From: Cribrihabitans_A pelagius
GTDB lineage: Bacteria; Pseudomonadota; Alphaproteobacteria; Rhodobacterales; Rhodobacteraceae
Length of the DNA stretch: 64,000 nt
Reading direction: 5' to 3'
Assembly (NCBI RefSeq): GCF_048820915.1
Contig: NZ_JBMERR010000007.1
Location: 143,107 to 207,106, forward strand
Shown here: positions 51,299-60,082 of the stretch, one piece after another
Layout: each line of letters opens with the position of its first letter
Numbering within the stretch: position 1 is the first letter of the stretch
Position numbers and translations under genes: made by a program
The notes under the pieces: model-generated
The model's database searches: none
What the model was told of the DNA's origin: nothing
Seen by the model: the letters and a program-made list of their open reading frames with translations, nothing else

Positions 51299-52050
51299 CA
51301 CAGCACCTTCACCGTATCGCCGAGGCGGATCTCGCCGCCCCGGACCACTTCGCCATAGACCGAGAAATCCTGATGGCCCCAATTGTCCTGCAAGGTCTTC
51401 AGCGTGTCCGCATCCCGCTCGCCCGTCTCAGGGTTGGCGGTGGTTGCGAGGCACCGGCGCGCCCGCTCGCGAATTCCAAAGACCGCGCCGCCAATCTGAA
51501 CCTCGCGGCCCAGCAGCTCGTTTTCGGCCCAGGCCTCGCCCAGATCGAACCAGATGTTGCCGCGCCAGCGCTCGGGCGACAGCTCAAGACCGATTGCCTG
51601 CTCTACCGCGCGGTGCGTTGCCCAATTGCAGAGCGAAACCGAAGGGAAGGGCGTGTCGGTCAGGCCGCGGCCGGGAACCCGCACGATGCGGGCAGACGCC
51701 GCGCGGCCCGAAGGCGTCAGCGGCTTCTCCCACTCCAGAAAGCGCGGCAGGTCCGCCGGGTCTTCGGGGTCAAAACGCAGGTCAGGCCGGTCCGGGTGCG
51801 ACAGTGCCAGCTCGCCGGTTGCGTCATCCAGCCGGGCGCGGATCGCCATCAGCTGAGGCGCCTTGGCGCCGCGGGTGAAATTGGCACAGGGCACCCACTT
51901 GCTGCCATCGGCTTGCGAGGCCTCATGCGCCACTGCCCAAACACGATCGCCGGGCATGGTCTGCCCGGCGGTCAGGGTTACTTTCTCCAGCGCTTCCTGC
52001 CCGTGCGATTTGAGCGGGTGGCGCCAGATGTCCGTAACGGTGTGCGTCAT
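51298..52050 (-). CDS. MOSC domain-containing protein
   Basis: A 250-aa protein: an N-terminal beta-barrel part (DIWRHPLKSHGQEALEKVTL) and a MOSC core (PERWRGNIWFDLGEAWAENELLGREVQIGGAVFGIRERARRC) with the conserved cysteine in RRCLAT. MOSC domains handle sulfur carrier or molybdenum cofactor chemistry; the substrate is unknown. It overlaps yidC by 4 bp and engB by 1 bp, as in many alphaproteobacteria. Confidence 0.9.
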   Translation of the reverse strand: MTHTVTDIWRHPLKSHGQEALEKVTLTAGQTMPGDRVWAVAHEASQADGSKWVPCANFTRGAKAPQLMAIRARLDDATGELALSHPDRPDLRFDPEDPADLPRFLEWEKPLTPSGRAASARIVRVPGRGLTDTPFPSVSLCNWATHRAVEQAIGLELSPERWRGNIWFDLGEAWAENELLGREVQIGGAVFGIRERARRCLATTANPETGERDADTLKTLQDNWGHQDFSVYGEVVRGGEIRLGDTVKVL

Positions 52051-53855
52051 TTCGGGTCCGCCTTAGGCTTCTTCTTGAAGCCCGACTTGATGTTGCCGAA
52101 CACGTCCGGCCTGTAGCCGTGGCTGCGCATGATCAGGTACTGCTGGGTGAAGGTGATCGTGTTGTTGGCAATCCAGTAGACCACCAGGCCGGAGGCAAAG
52201 CCGCCGAGCATGAACATGAACACCCAGGGCATCCAGGCAAAGATCATCTGCTGGGTCGGATCGGTCGGCGCCGGGTTCAGCTTCTGCTGCAGCCACATGG
52301 AGACGCCCAGCAGGATCGGCAGGATGCCGATGAACACCAGCGCCAGGATGCTTTCCGGTGCCGGAGGAGCGATGGGCAGCAGGCCGAACAGGTTCATGAT
52401 CGAGGTCGGGTCCGGCGCGCTGAGGTCCTGGAACGGCCCGAAGAAGGGCGCGTGGCGCAGTTCCAGCGTGACGAAGATCACCTTGTAGAGCGAGAAGAAG
52501 ATCGGGATCTGGATCAGGATCGGCAGACAGCCCGCGGCGGGGTTCACTTTTTCCCGCTTGTAGAGCTCCATCATCTCCTTCTGCATCCGCTGGCGGTCGT
52601 CGCCCGCGCGCTCCTTGAGTTTCTCCATCTCCGGCTGCAGTTCCTTCATCTTCGCCATCGAGGCGTAGGATTTGAAGGCCAGCGGGAAGACCAGGATCTT
52701 GATCAGCACGGTGAGGCCGATGATCGCCCAGCCCATGTTGCCGATCAGCGCGTTCAGCCAGTGCAGCACCGCGAACATCGGCTTGGTCAGGAAGAAGAAC
52801 CAGCCCCAGTCGATCGAATCGAGGAAACCTTCGATGCCCGATTTCTCGTAAGCACGAATGGTCGCCCATTCCTTGGCGCCGGAAAACAGCATGGTGCTGA
52901 CTTCAGCGGTCTCGCCTGCCGCGACACTCATCGTGGGCAGCACCACGTCGGTCTGGTAGATCTCGCGGCGCGGGTCGAACTTAGTGAGCGAGCGGAAGCT
53001 CTGGCCCGGCGCGGGGATCAGGGTCGACATCCAGTAGTGATCGGTGAAGCCGATCCAGCCGTTGGTCTCGACCTGGCGCACCTCGGACAGCGAGCCGTCG
53101 CGCGGATCGGGGTCGAAATCGGCGATGTCGTCATAGTCGATCTCGGCCAGTTCGCCATCTGCCATGCCGACGACGCCTTCGTGCAGGATGAAGAAGTTCT
53201 TCAGGTTTTCCGGCTCGCCATGGCGCGCGAGCGTGCCGTAAGGCGCCAGCGAAACGCTGTTGCCGGAGGTGTTTGTGACCGACTGGGTGACCGTGAACAT
53301 GTAGTCCTGGTCGACCGAAACAGTGCGCGCGAACGTCAGCCCCTTGCCGTTGTCCCAGGTCAGCGTCACCGGGCTGCCGGGGGTCAGGGTGGCGTTCTCT
53401 TCGGCGCGCCACAGAGTGTTGGCCCCAGGCACATCGCCCGGTGCCAGCCCGGCACCCGCTGCCCAGCCGTAAAGCGCGTAATAGGCATGCGGCTCGCCTG
53501 CGGGCCTCAGCAGTTTGACGATCTCGGCATTCTCTTCGATCGACACCCGGTAGTCCTTCAGCGACAGATCGTCGATCCGGCCGCCGCGCAGCGAGATGCT
53601 GCCTTTGATCCGCGGGGTGTCGATGGCAACGCGCGCGGCCTCCTCGCCAGCCGCGGCTTCCGCTGCGGGGGCGGAGCCTGCCTCGGCCTCAGCGGCGCTT
53701 GGCGCGGCGGCGGTGCGGCTTTCCGGGACGGTTTCGCTGATCGCGGTCTCCGGCGCCTGTTCCGGTTCCGGCGGCGGGAAAACGACGTACCAGCCGAGGA
53801 TCACCAGAAAGCTGAGTGCGGTTGCAAGAATGAGATTTTTGTTCTGATCGTCCAT
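52047..53855 (-). CDS. yidC: Membrane protein insertase YidC
   Basis: A 602-aa Gram-negative type YidC. TM1 is at the start (NKNLILATALSFLVILGWYVVF), followed by the large periplasmic P1 domain (about residues 50-345) and the conserved five-helix core (AAGCLPILIQIPIFFSLYKV, FAWMPWVFMFMLGGFASGLVVYWIANN). It inserts and folds inner-membrane proteins alone or with SecYEG. The Ala/Glu-rich segment after TM1 is low complexity, as usual. Confidence 0.96.
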   Translation of the reverse strand: MDDQNKNLILATALSFLVILGWYVVFPPPEPEQAPETAISETVPESRTAAAPSAAEAEAGSAPAAEAAAGEEAARVAIDTPRIKGSISLRGGRIDDLSLKDYRVSIEENAEIVKLLRPAGEPHAYYALYGWAAGAGLAPGDVPGANTLWRAEENATLTPGSPVTLTWDNGKGLTFARTVSVDQDYMFTVTQSVTNTSGNSVSLAPYGTLARHGEPENLKNFFILHEGVVGMADGELAEIDYDDIADFDPDPRDGSLSEVRQVETNGWIGFTDHYWMSTLIPAPGQSFRSLTKFDPRREIYQTDVVLPTMSVAAGETAEVSTMLFSGAKEWATIRAYEKSGIEGFLDSIDWGWFFFLTKPMFAVLHWLNALIGNMGWAIIGLTVLIKILVFPLAFKSYASMAKMKELQPEMEKLKERAGDDRQRMQKEMMELYKREKVNPAAGCLPILIQIPIFFSLYKVIFVTLELRHAPFFGPFQDLSAPDPTSIMNLFGLLPIAPPAPESILALVFIGILPILLGVSMWLQQKLNPAPTDPTQQMIFAWMPWVFMFMLGGFASGLVVYWIANNTITFTQQYLIMRSHGYRPDVFGNIKSGFKKKPKADPK

Positions 53856-54047
53856 TGGGGACTGCCACCTCGTGCATAGTATGACAGGTGGGGTTCAACA
53901 GACGTGGGCCGCAAAGGTCAAGCAGAATCGGGGCGCACAGGGACAGGAGCGGCGGCAGGGGCGGAGAGGGCGCAGGATCCCGGCGCCGGGTCCGGCACGA
54001 CTTCCGGCACGGGGTCCCGCTGCAGCAGCGGGCTGATTCGGCGCGCC

Positions 54048-55592
54048 CTACGGCGTGCCGCGGCCGATGGCGGGGGCGTCCTGCAGGCGGGCCTGATGCG
54101 CGGCAATCCAGTCCAGCGTCTGGTCAAAGGGCATCGGGCGGCCGATGCCGAAGCCCTGCACGTGGCCGCAGCCCAGCTGCGAAAGGAGCGCATGTTCGCC
54201 CGCCGTCTCCACCCCCTCGGCAAGCGTATCGAGGTCGAGCTGCTCGGCCATGGTGAGGATTGCGGCGATCAGCTTCTGCTGGCTGGGGTCCTGGTCTGCT
54301 TTCATCACGAAGGAGCGGTCGATCTTGATGCGGGAGATGTTGAAGCGGCGCACCGCGGCGATCGAGGCATGGCCGGTGCCGAAATCGTCGAGGTCGATCT
54401 GGCAGCCCATCTCGCCAAGCGCGAGGATGTTTCGGGTGACGGCATCGTCAGGTTGGTCGGTCATCACGGTTTCGAGGATTTCCACCGTCAGCCGGCCCGG
54501 CGGCAGTTCGAAACGCTCTAGCTCCCAGCGGATCTGGTCGGCCAGCCCCGGGTTGCGCAGCTCCTGAGTGGCGAAGTTCACCCCGACGCGCGGCACCGCA
54601 ACCCCGGCCGCGTCCCAAGCCTTGAGAGCCACCATGGAGTGGTAGAGCATCACCTGGCTCAGCCGCTCCATCAGCCCGGCTTCCTCCAGCGCGGGCAGGA
54701 AGGTGGAGGGCGGGATCAGGCCCTGGACCGGATGCGACCAGCGCGCCAGCGCCTCGAATCCCGAGACCCGTCCGGTATCGGTGCAGATCTGCGGCTGGAA
54801 CCAGGGCTGGATCTGGCCGGTTTCCAGCGCGGCGGCGGCCTCCTCGCGCAGGTTGCTGCGGGCGGTGACACGTTCGGACATGTCGGCGGAATAGGCGCGG
54901 ATGCTGGAGGCGCCATTGCTCTGCGCTTCGCCCAGGGCGGCGGCGGCTGCGGCAATCCAGTCCGTCGCCGCGGCGCCCGGCGCGCGGCTGCGCAGGCAGA
55001 AGCCGATCGAGCAGGAGACGTAAAGCGTGCTGCCATCCAGCGCCACCGGCTCCTCCACCGCGGCCTGCATGCGGCCGGCCATCTGGATACAGAGTTCGAG
55101 ATCCAGCTGCATCACCGGGCCGAGGCAGACGGCAAAGCGGCTGTCGCCGATCCGGGCCACCACATCGTTGTTGCGCAGGATCGAGGCGATCTGTGCGCCG
55201 CAGTGGCGCATCACGCGGTCGCCCGCCTCCTGCCCGTGGCGGTCCGCCACATGCTTGTAGTCGTCGACATCCAGAATATAGAGCGCCGAGCGCAAGCCCG
55301 AAGCGGCGCTGTCGGCGTGGAGGCGGCTGGCAGCCTCTTCGAATCCCTCACGCAGGATCATGCCCGTAACTCCATCGCGCGGCTGGCCGGCAGGTGCGCG
55401 GCGCGTCAGCCCGCCTGCCGCGGCAATCATCAGCGGCGCGCCAAGTGCCACGATCAGCAGCGCGATCTCCCCGCCCAGCCAATAGGTGGCAAGCGTCAGG
55501 GCGGGCAGGAACGCCAGGCCGGGCGGCCCGAACAGGACCGGAGCAGCGGATTTCCGGATGCGCGCCAGGAGACCTGGACCCCTGTTTGTCAT
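54048..55592 (-). CDS. EAL-domain cyclic-di-GMP phosphodiesterase with degenerate GGDEF
   Basis: A 514-aa protein with two membrane helices (about residues 18-62). The GGDEF domain (about 85-235) is degenerate: the signature position reads RIGDSRF rather than GGDEF, so synthase activity is unlikely. The EAL domain (about 255-500) keeps EAL (280-282), VEILETV, DDFGTGHAS and AEGVET, so phosphodiesterase activity is likely. It may bind GTP through the inactive domain. It lies between ttcA and yidC, in the membrane-insertion operon, which is unusual. ATG 55592 (MTNRGPGLLARIRKS) was chosen. Confidence 0.9.
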   Translation of the reverse strand: MTNRGPGLLARIRKSAAPVLFGPPGLAFLPALTLATYWLGGEIALLIVALGAPLMIAAAGGLTRRAPAGQPRDGVTGMILREGFEEAASRLHADSAASGLRSALYILDVDDYKHVADRHGQEAGDRVMRHCGAQIASILRNNDVVARIGDSRFAVCLGPVMQLDLELCIQMAGRMQAAVEEPVALDGSTLYVSCSIGFCLRSRAPGAAATDWIAAAAAALGEAQSNGASSIRAYSADMSERVTARSNLREEAAAALETGQIQPWFQPQICTDTGRVSGFEALARWSHPVQGLIPPSTFLPALEEAGLMERLSQVMLYHSMVALKAWDAAGVAVPRVGVNFATQELRNPGLADQIRWELERFELPPGRLTVEILETVMTDQPDDAVTRNILALGEMGCQIDLDDFGTGHASIAAVRRFNISRIKIDRSFVMKADQDPSQQKLIAAILTMAEQLDLDTLAEGVETAGEHALLSQLGCGHVQGFGIGRPMPFDQTLDWIAAHQARLQDAPAIGRGTP

Positions 55593-55657
55593 ATTCAGAC
55601 CTTTCGCCTGCAGCTTTCGTGCAGTCCGGAGATTAGGTCTGGGTCGTGACCCGGGAG

Positions 55658-56545
55658 TTAACGCAGCTTGGGGATTTCGGGATTTTCTTCTTCGTTTGCG
55701 CTTTTTTTGATTTCCAGCCCGGCGAAATCGAACAGTCCGGAGTCCAGCAGATGCGAGGGCCGCGCGTTCATCAGGGCGCGGAACATCACCTGGCGGCGGC
55801 CGGGGCTGTTTGATTCCCACTGGTCGAGAATCCCTTTCACCTGCTGGCGCTGCAACCCGTCCTGGCTGCCGCAGAGGTCGCAGGGGATGATCGGATAATT
55901 CATCGCGCGGGCGAACTTCCCGCAATCGGCCTCGGCCACATGGGCAAGCGGGCGGAAGACGAAGAGATCGCCCTCTTCGTTCACCAGTTTGGGCGGCATC
56001 GTGGCCAGACGGCCGCCGTGGAACAGGTTCATGAAGAAGGTTTCCAGGATGTCGTCCCGGTGATGGCCCAGCACCACGGCCGAGCAGCCTTCCTCGCGGG
56101 CGATCCGGTAGAGGTTGCCGCGCCGCAGCCTCGAACACAGGGCGCAATATGTGCGCCCCTGCGGCACTTTATCCATCACGATGGAGTATGTGTCCTGATA
56201 TTCGATCCGGTGCGGCACCTGCATCCGCTCCAGGAACTCCGGCAGCACCGTGGCCGGAAAGCCGGGCTGGCCCTGGTCGAGGTTGCAGGCCAGCAGGTCC
56301 ACCGGCAGGAGGCCGCGCCACTTCAGCTCGTAAAGCACCGCCAGGAGCGTGTAGCTGTCCTTGCCGCCGGACAGGCAAACCAGCCATTTCGGCGTGCTGC
56401 CGTCCGCGCGCCGTTCGACCATGCCGTATTGCTCGACAGCCTCGCGCGTATAGCGCACGATTCGCTTCCTGAGCTTCTTGAACTCGGTGGTGGCGGGGGC
56501 CCCGGCAAACAGCGGGTGGATTTCGTCCAGATCATCATCAAGCAT
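55658..56545 (-). CDS. ttcA: tRNA 2-thiocytidine(32) synthetase TtcA
   Basis: A 295-aa ATP-dependent sulfurtransferase for cytidine 32 of tRNA. The PP-loop SGGKDSYTLL and the CALC and CDLCGSQDG cysteine pairs that bind the 4Fe-4S cluster are intact. The start at 56545 (MLDDDLDEIHPLF) gives normal length; the upstream frame is unconserved. Confidence 0.94.
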   Translation of the reverse strand: MLDDDLDEIHPLFAGAPATTEFKKLRKRIVRYTREAVEQYGMVERRADGSTPKWLVCLSGGKDSYTLLAVLYELKWRGLLPVDLLACNLDQGQPGFPATVLPEFLERMQVPHRIEYQDTYSIVMDKVPQGRTYCALCSRLRRGNLYRIAREEGCSAVVLGHHRDDILETFFMNLFHGGRLATMPPKLVNEEGDLFVFRPLAHVAEADCGKFARAMNYPIIPCDLCGSQDGLQRQQVKGILDQWESNSPGRRQVMFRALMNARPSHLLDSGLFDFAGLEIKKSANEEENPEIPKLR

Positions 56546-56646
56546 GCCGGCCCCGTAGCCGAGCGCGCGCGTTTTGCCAAGAAAAATCGGCGGTGCGGGC
56601 GCCCGCCCGTGGTGCGGGTGTCTGCCGTGCTTGTCAGACCTGCGCG

Positions 56647-56877
56647 TCAGTCCTGCCTGTCCGGCACCGGGTCGTAGCCGGCGCCGCCAAAGGGGTGGCA
56701 GCGTCCGATACGGCGGGCGGTGAGCCAGGCGCCTTTGATGGCCCCATGCTTCTCCAAGGCTTCCATTGCATAGGCCGAGCAGGTGGGCTGGTAGCGGCAA
56801 TTGAAGCCGACCCAGGGGCTGAACAGCAGCCGGTAGGCGCGTACGGGCAGGGCAAAGATGTGGGCGAGCGGGGTCAT
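56647..56877 (-). CDS. yidD: Membrane protein insertion efficiency factor YidD
   Basis: A 76-aa amphipathic protein with the YidD/Alpha-hemolysin family core CRYQPTCSAYAMEALEKHGA and RRIGRCHPFGGAGYDPVP. It assists YidC. Its genomic order rpmH-rnpA-yidD is conserved in most bacteria. Starts at ATG 56877. Confidence 0.93.
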   Translation of the reverse strand: MTPLAHIFALPVRAYRLLFSPWVGFNCRYQPTCSAYAMEALEKHGAIKGAWLTARRIGRCHPFGGAGYDPVPDRQD

Positions 56878-56940
56878 GATGGGTAGATAGGGGCAGGGCG
56901 CCGATGCCGCAATGACGAACCCCGCGTGGCTTGTGCCGGC

Positions 56941-57366
56941 TTACTTGCCGTGGATCTGTTTCAGGGCGTAGATCAGGTCGCGTTTCAGCTCCTCGAAAGG
57001 ACGCTGGGCCGTCTCAGCCGCGCGGCCGATCAGAACGTAGTCCCAGCCTGCCCGGCCATGCTCGGGCAGAATCATCCGCGCCGCCTCGCGCAGGCGGCGT
57101 TTGGCGCGGTTGCGGGCGACCGCGTTGCCGACTTTCTTGGAGCAGGTGAAGCCCATGCGGATACCGCCCTCGTCCTGGCGGTCACGGCCCTGGACCATCA
57201 TCGCCTTGGTGCCCTGCTTGCGGGCGGGAGGGCGGGCGCAGGCGAGGAAATCACGGCGCTTGGCCATGACTTCGATCTTCGCTGCGTCAGATGCACAAAC
57301 GGACACCGCCGGAGGCGTGTCCCCGCGGGCAGCGTTGCCGTCCTTGGGGGCCTCCGGCGGTGTCAT
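56941..57366 (-). CDS. rnpA: Ribonuclease P protein component
   Basis: A 141-aa RnpA. The RNA-binding motif KVGNAVARNRAKRRLREA and the central FTCSKKVG are intact, as in tRNA 5' processing enzymes. ATG 57366 (MTPPEAPKDGNAARG) is chosen because roseobacter RnpA proteins carry this acidic N-terminal extension; ATG 57267 (MAKRRDFL) would give the short form. It lies 23 bp after rpmH. Confidence 0.92.
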   Translation of the reverse strand: MTPPEAPKDGNAARGDTPPAVSVCASDAAKIEVMAKRRDFLACARPPARKQGTKAMMVQGRDRQDEGGIRMGFTCSKKVGNAVARNRAKRRLREAARMILPEHGRAGWDYVLIGRAAETAQRPFEELKRDLIYALKQIHGK

Positions 57367-57389
57367 GTCCGTCGACGCGGGAACTGAGC

Positions 57390-57524
57390 TTATGCGCTCA
57401 GTTCTTTCCGGCCGCGGGCGCGGCGGGCGTTCAGGATCTTGCGGCCTGCCTTGGTGGCCATGCGCGCACGGAAGCCGTGGCGGCGTTTGCGAACCAGGTT
57501 CGAAGGCTGATAGGTGCGTTTCAT
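57390..57524 (-). CDS. rpmH: 50S ribosomal protein L34
   Basis: A 44-aa protein, start ATG at 57522-57524 and TAA at 57390-57392. MKRTYQPSNLVRKRRHGFRA and KAGRKILNARRARGRKELSA are the canonical family sequence. It is the first gene of the minus-strand rpmH-rnpA-yidD-ttcA-EAL-yidC-MOSC-engB block. Confidence 0.97.
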   Translation of the reverse strand: MKRTYQPSNLVRKRRHGFRARMATKAGRKILNARRARGRKELSA

Positions 57525-57878
57525 CGCTCCGGTCTCCAACTGTCATGCGGGTGCGGCGCGGAATCGCCCCCCGGGGTCTATCTCGAAGCCCGGTCTCTAG
57601 AAGGGAATAGCGCGCAAGTCAAACCCATTGGGGCAGGTTTTCCGGCCGATCTGCAACATTTCTGCCCAAAACGGTGGTGGAATGCCTTGATGCTGGGGCT
57701 GCCTGTAACATCAGACGCGCGAATCCGCAAAGCGGCTCACGATTGCCGCGCCGCTGATCAAGCAGCCGTGAACCGGGGCTGCGCGCCCTCGCACGGGGGC
57801 CATTTAACACGTAGCAAGCCAAACAAGCACACCCGGGTGCAGCTCGGGGCACCGATCAACAAGGGACCGGAAGGACGC
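57525..57878. other. Divergent intergenic region between rpmH and the TVP38 gene
   Basis: A strong rpmH promoter lies at 57594-57622 on the minus strand. For the plus-strand gene no clear promoter was recognised. A frame open through here on the plus strand is a by-product of GC-rich DNA and lacks a ribosome binding site. Confidence 0.5.
57594..57622 (-). promoter_or_regulatory. Promoter of rpmH
   Basis: On the minus strand TTGACT (57622-57617), 17 bp, TAGAGA (57599-57594). The start of transcription would fall about 60 bp before rpmH. Confidence 0.65.
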
Positions 57879-58646
57879 ATGACTGATTCCCCCAAACCCC
57901 GCGCCGGGGAGCGGCCCGGCCTGATCCGCTATCTGCCGCTGATTGCACTGCTGGCGGCGGCCCTGGCGGGCGCCGTGCTGTTGCGCGACTATCTGACCTT
58001 CGACACGCTGCGCGAACACCGGGAAGCGCTGGAAGCGTTCCGGGACCGGAATTTCCTCGGCATGGCGGCGATGTTCATGGCGGCCTACATTCTGATCGTG
58101 CTGTTCTCGCTGCCGGGGGCCACCGTGGCTTCGGTCACCGGGGGGTTCCTGTTCGGGCTGGCGGCGGGGACTGCGCTCAATGTGGTTTCGGCCACCATCG
58201 GGGCGGCGGGCATCTTTCTGGCGGCGCGCTGGGGGCTGGGGCGGACGCTGACGGCCAAGCTGGAGGCGGCCGAGGGGCGGATCGAGACCCTGAAGCACGG
58301 CCTGCGCGAGAATGAGGCCGAGGTGCTCTTGCTGCTGCGACTGGTGCCTGCGGTGCCGTTTTTTGCCGCCAACCTGCTGCCCGCGCTGGTCGGGGTGAAG
58401 TTCCGCACCTTCCTGTGGACTACGGCGCTGGGCATCATCCCCGGCGCTCTGGTATTCACCTGGATCGGCGTCGGGCTGGGCGAGGTCTTCAGCCGCGGCG
58501 GCGCGCCGGATCTGAGCCTGTTGTGGGAACCTTATGTGATTGGCCCGATTCTGGGGCTCTGCGGGCTGGCGGTGCTGCCGATCATCGTGAAGACTGTGCG
58601 CAGCAAGTCGCGCGGCACGCCGAAGGGCAAAAAGAGGGGTCAGTGA
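57879..58646 (+). CDS. TVP38/TMEM64-family membrane protein
   Basis: A 255-aa DedA-superfamily (VTT domain) protein with about five to six membrane helices. The core FSLPGATVASVTGGFLFG and LRLVPAVPFFAANLLPALVGVKFRTFLWTTALGIIPGALVFTWIG is diagnostic. Its transport or lipid-scrambling activity is unknown. AAGGACGC lies before ATG 57879. It is directly followed by a pyridine nucleotide-disulfide oxidoreductase with 2 bp between, a recurrent pair in bacteria in which the two are sometimes fused. Confidence 0.88.
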   Translation: MTDSPKPRAGERPGLIRYLPLIALLAAALAGAVLLRDYLTFDTLREHREALEAFRDRNFLGMAAMFMAAYILIVLFSLPGATVASVTGGFLFGLAAGTALNVVSATIGAAGIFLAARWGLGRTLTAKLEAAEGRIETLKHGLRENEAEVLLLLRLVPAVPFFAANLLPALVGVKFRTFLWTTALGIIPGALVFTWIGVGLGEVFSRGGAPDLSLLWEPYVIGPILGLCGLAVLPIIVKTVRSKSRGTPKGKKRGQ

Positions 58647-58648
58647 AG

Positions 58649-60067
58649 ATGAGCCATATCAAATGCGATCTCCTGGTCATCGGAGCCGGGTCCGGCGGGC
58701 TGTCGGTGGCGGCGGGCGCCAGCCAGATGGGCGCCGATGTGGTGCTGCTCGAAGGCCACAAGATGGGCGGCGACTGCCTGAACTACGGCTGCGTGCCTTC
58801 CAAGGCGCTTTTGGCCAGCGGCAAGGCGGCCCATGCCCAGTCCCACGCGGCGGCCTTCGGCGTCGCGGACCAGGTGCCGCAGGCTGATTACGCCGCCGCC
58901 AAGGATCATGTGCATCAGGTTATCGAAACCATCGCCCCCGTCGACAGCCAGGAGCGCTTCGAAGGCCTGGGCGTCCGGGTGATCCGGGAATACGGTCAGT
59001 TCACCGGTCCGGAGGAGGTCGGGGCCGGCCCCTACCGCATCACTGCACGCCGCATCGTGATCGCCACCGGCTCCGCGCCGCTGGTGCCGCCCGTGCCGGG
59101 CCTGGACAAGGTGCCCTATGAGACCAACGAAACCCTGTTTGATCTGCGGGAGAAGCCGGACCACCTGCTGATCATCGGCGGCGGGCCTATCGGGGTGGAA
59201 ATGGCGCAGGCGCATGTGCGTCTGGGCTGCAAGGTCACCGTGATCGAAGGCGCCCGCGCGCTGGGCACCGAGGACCCGGAAGCGGCGGCGCTGGTGCTGG
59301 AGCGGCTGCGCGAGGAAGGCGTGGAGATCGCCGAGGGGGCCCATGCCGCGGAGGTGCGCGGCAGCGCCGGCGCGGTGGAGGTCAAGGCCAAGGACGGCCG
59401 CCTGTTCAAGGGCTCGCACCTCCTGGTCGCGGTAGGGCGCAAGTCCAACACTGCCCGGCTGAACCTCGAGGCCGCGGGAATCGAGGCCACGGACAAGGGG
59501 ATCAGGGTGGACAGCAACCTGCGCACCACCAACAGGAAGGTCTATGCCATCGGCGACGTGGCGGGCGGCATGCAGTTCACCCATCTGGCCGGCTACCATG
59601 CCAGCGTGGTGATCCGCTCGATCCTCTTCGGCCTGCCCTCCAAGGCCAAGACCAGCCATATTCCCCGCGTCACCTACACCGATCCGGAACTGGCGCAGGT
59701 CGGGCTGACCGAGGGCGAAGCCCGCGACGTGCACGGCGCGCATCTGGAAGTGGCGCGGTTCAGCTACGATCATAACGACCGCGCGATTGCCGAGCGCCGT
59801 TCGCATGGGTTCATCAAGGTGATGGTGGTCAAGGGCCGCCCGGTCGGGGTGACCATCGCGGGCCATCAGGCGGGGGAGCTGATCGGCCTGTGGTCTCTCG
59901 TGCTCGCCAATAACCTGAAGATGAGCCAGGTGGCTGCCATGGTGGCGTCCTATCCGACCATCGGCGAGGTGAACAAGCGGGCGGCGGGGGCCTATTTCTC
60001 GCCGCGTCTATTTGATAGTGAGTTGGTCAAACGCGCGGTGCGGCTGGTTCAGCGCTGGATTCCTTGA
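58649..60067 (+). CDS. Pyridine nucleotide-disulfide oxidoreductase, dihydrolipoamide dehydrogenase/MerA-like
   Basis: A 472-aa FAD flavoenzyme. Residues 11-20 carry the FAD dinucleotide fold (IGAGSGGLSV), C43 and C48 form the redox pair (GGDCLNYGCVPSK), IIGGGPIGVEMA binds NAD(P)H, and YAIGDVAGGMQFTHLAGYHA is the second FAD site. The C-terminal catalytic His-Glu motif is altered: where HPTxxE is expected it reads SYPTIGE, so a lipoamide- or glutathione-reductase mechanism is doubtful. ATG 58649 follows AGAGGGG; GTG 58643 overlapping the previous stop is possible. It may work with the TVP38 protein in a membrane redox function, which is inference. Confidence 0.88.
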   Translation: MSHIKCDLLVIGAGSGGLSVAAGASQMGADVVLLEGHKMGGDCLNYGCVPSKALLASGKAAHAQSHAAAFGVADQVPQADYAAAKDHVHQVIETIAPVDSQERFEGLGVRVIREYGQFTGPEEVGAGPYRITARRIVIATGSAPLVPPVPGLDKVPYETNETLFDLREKPDHLLIIGGGPIGVEMAQAHVRLGCKVTVIEGARALGTEDPEAAALVLERLREEGVEIAEGAHAAEVRGSAGAVEVKAKDGRLFKGSHLLVAVGRKSNTARLNLEAAGIEATDKGIRVDSNLRTTNRKVYAIGDVAGGMQFTHLAGYHASVVIRSILFGLPSKAKTSHIPRVTYTDPELAQVGLTEGEARDVHGAHLEVARFSYDHNDRAIAERRSHGFIKVMVVKGRPVGVTIAGHQAGELIGLWSLVLANNLKMSQVAAMVASYPTIGEVNKRAAGAYFSPRLFDSELVKRAVRLVQRWIP

Positions 60068-60082
60068 ATATAGGGCTGGGGA

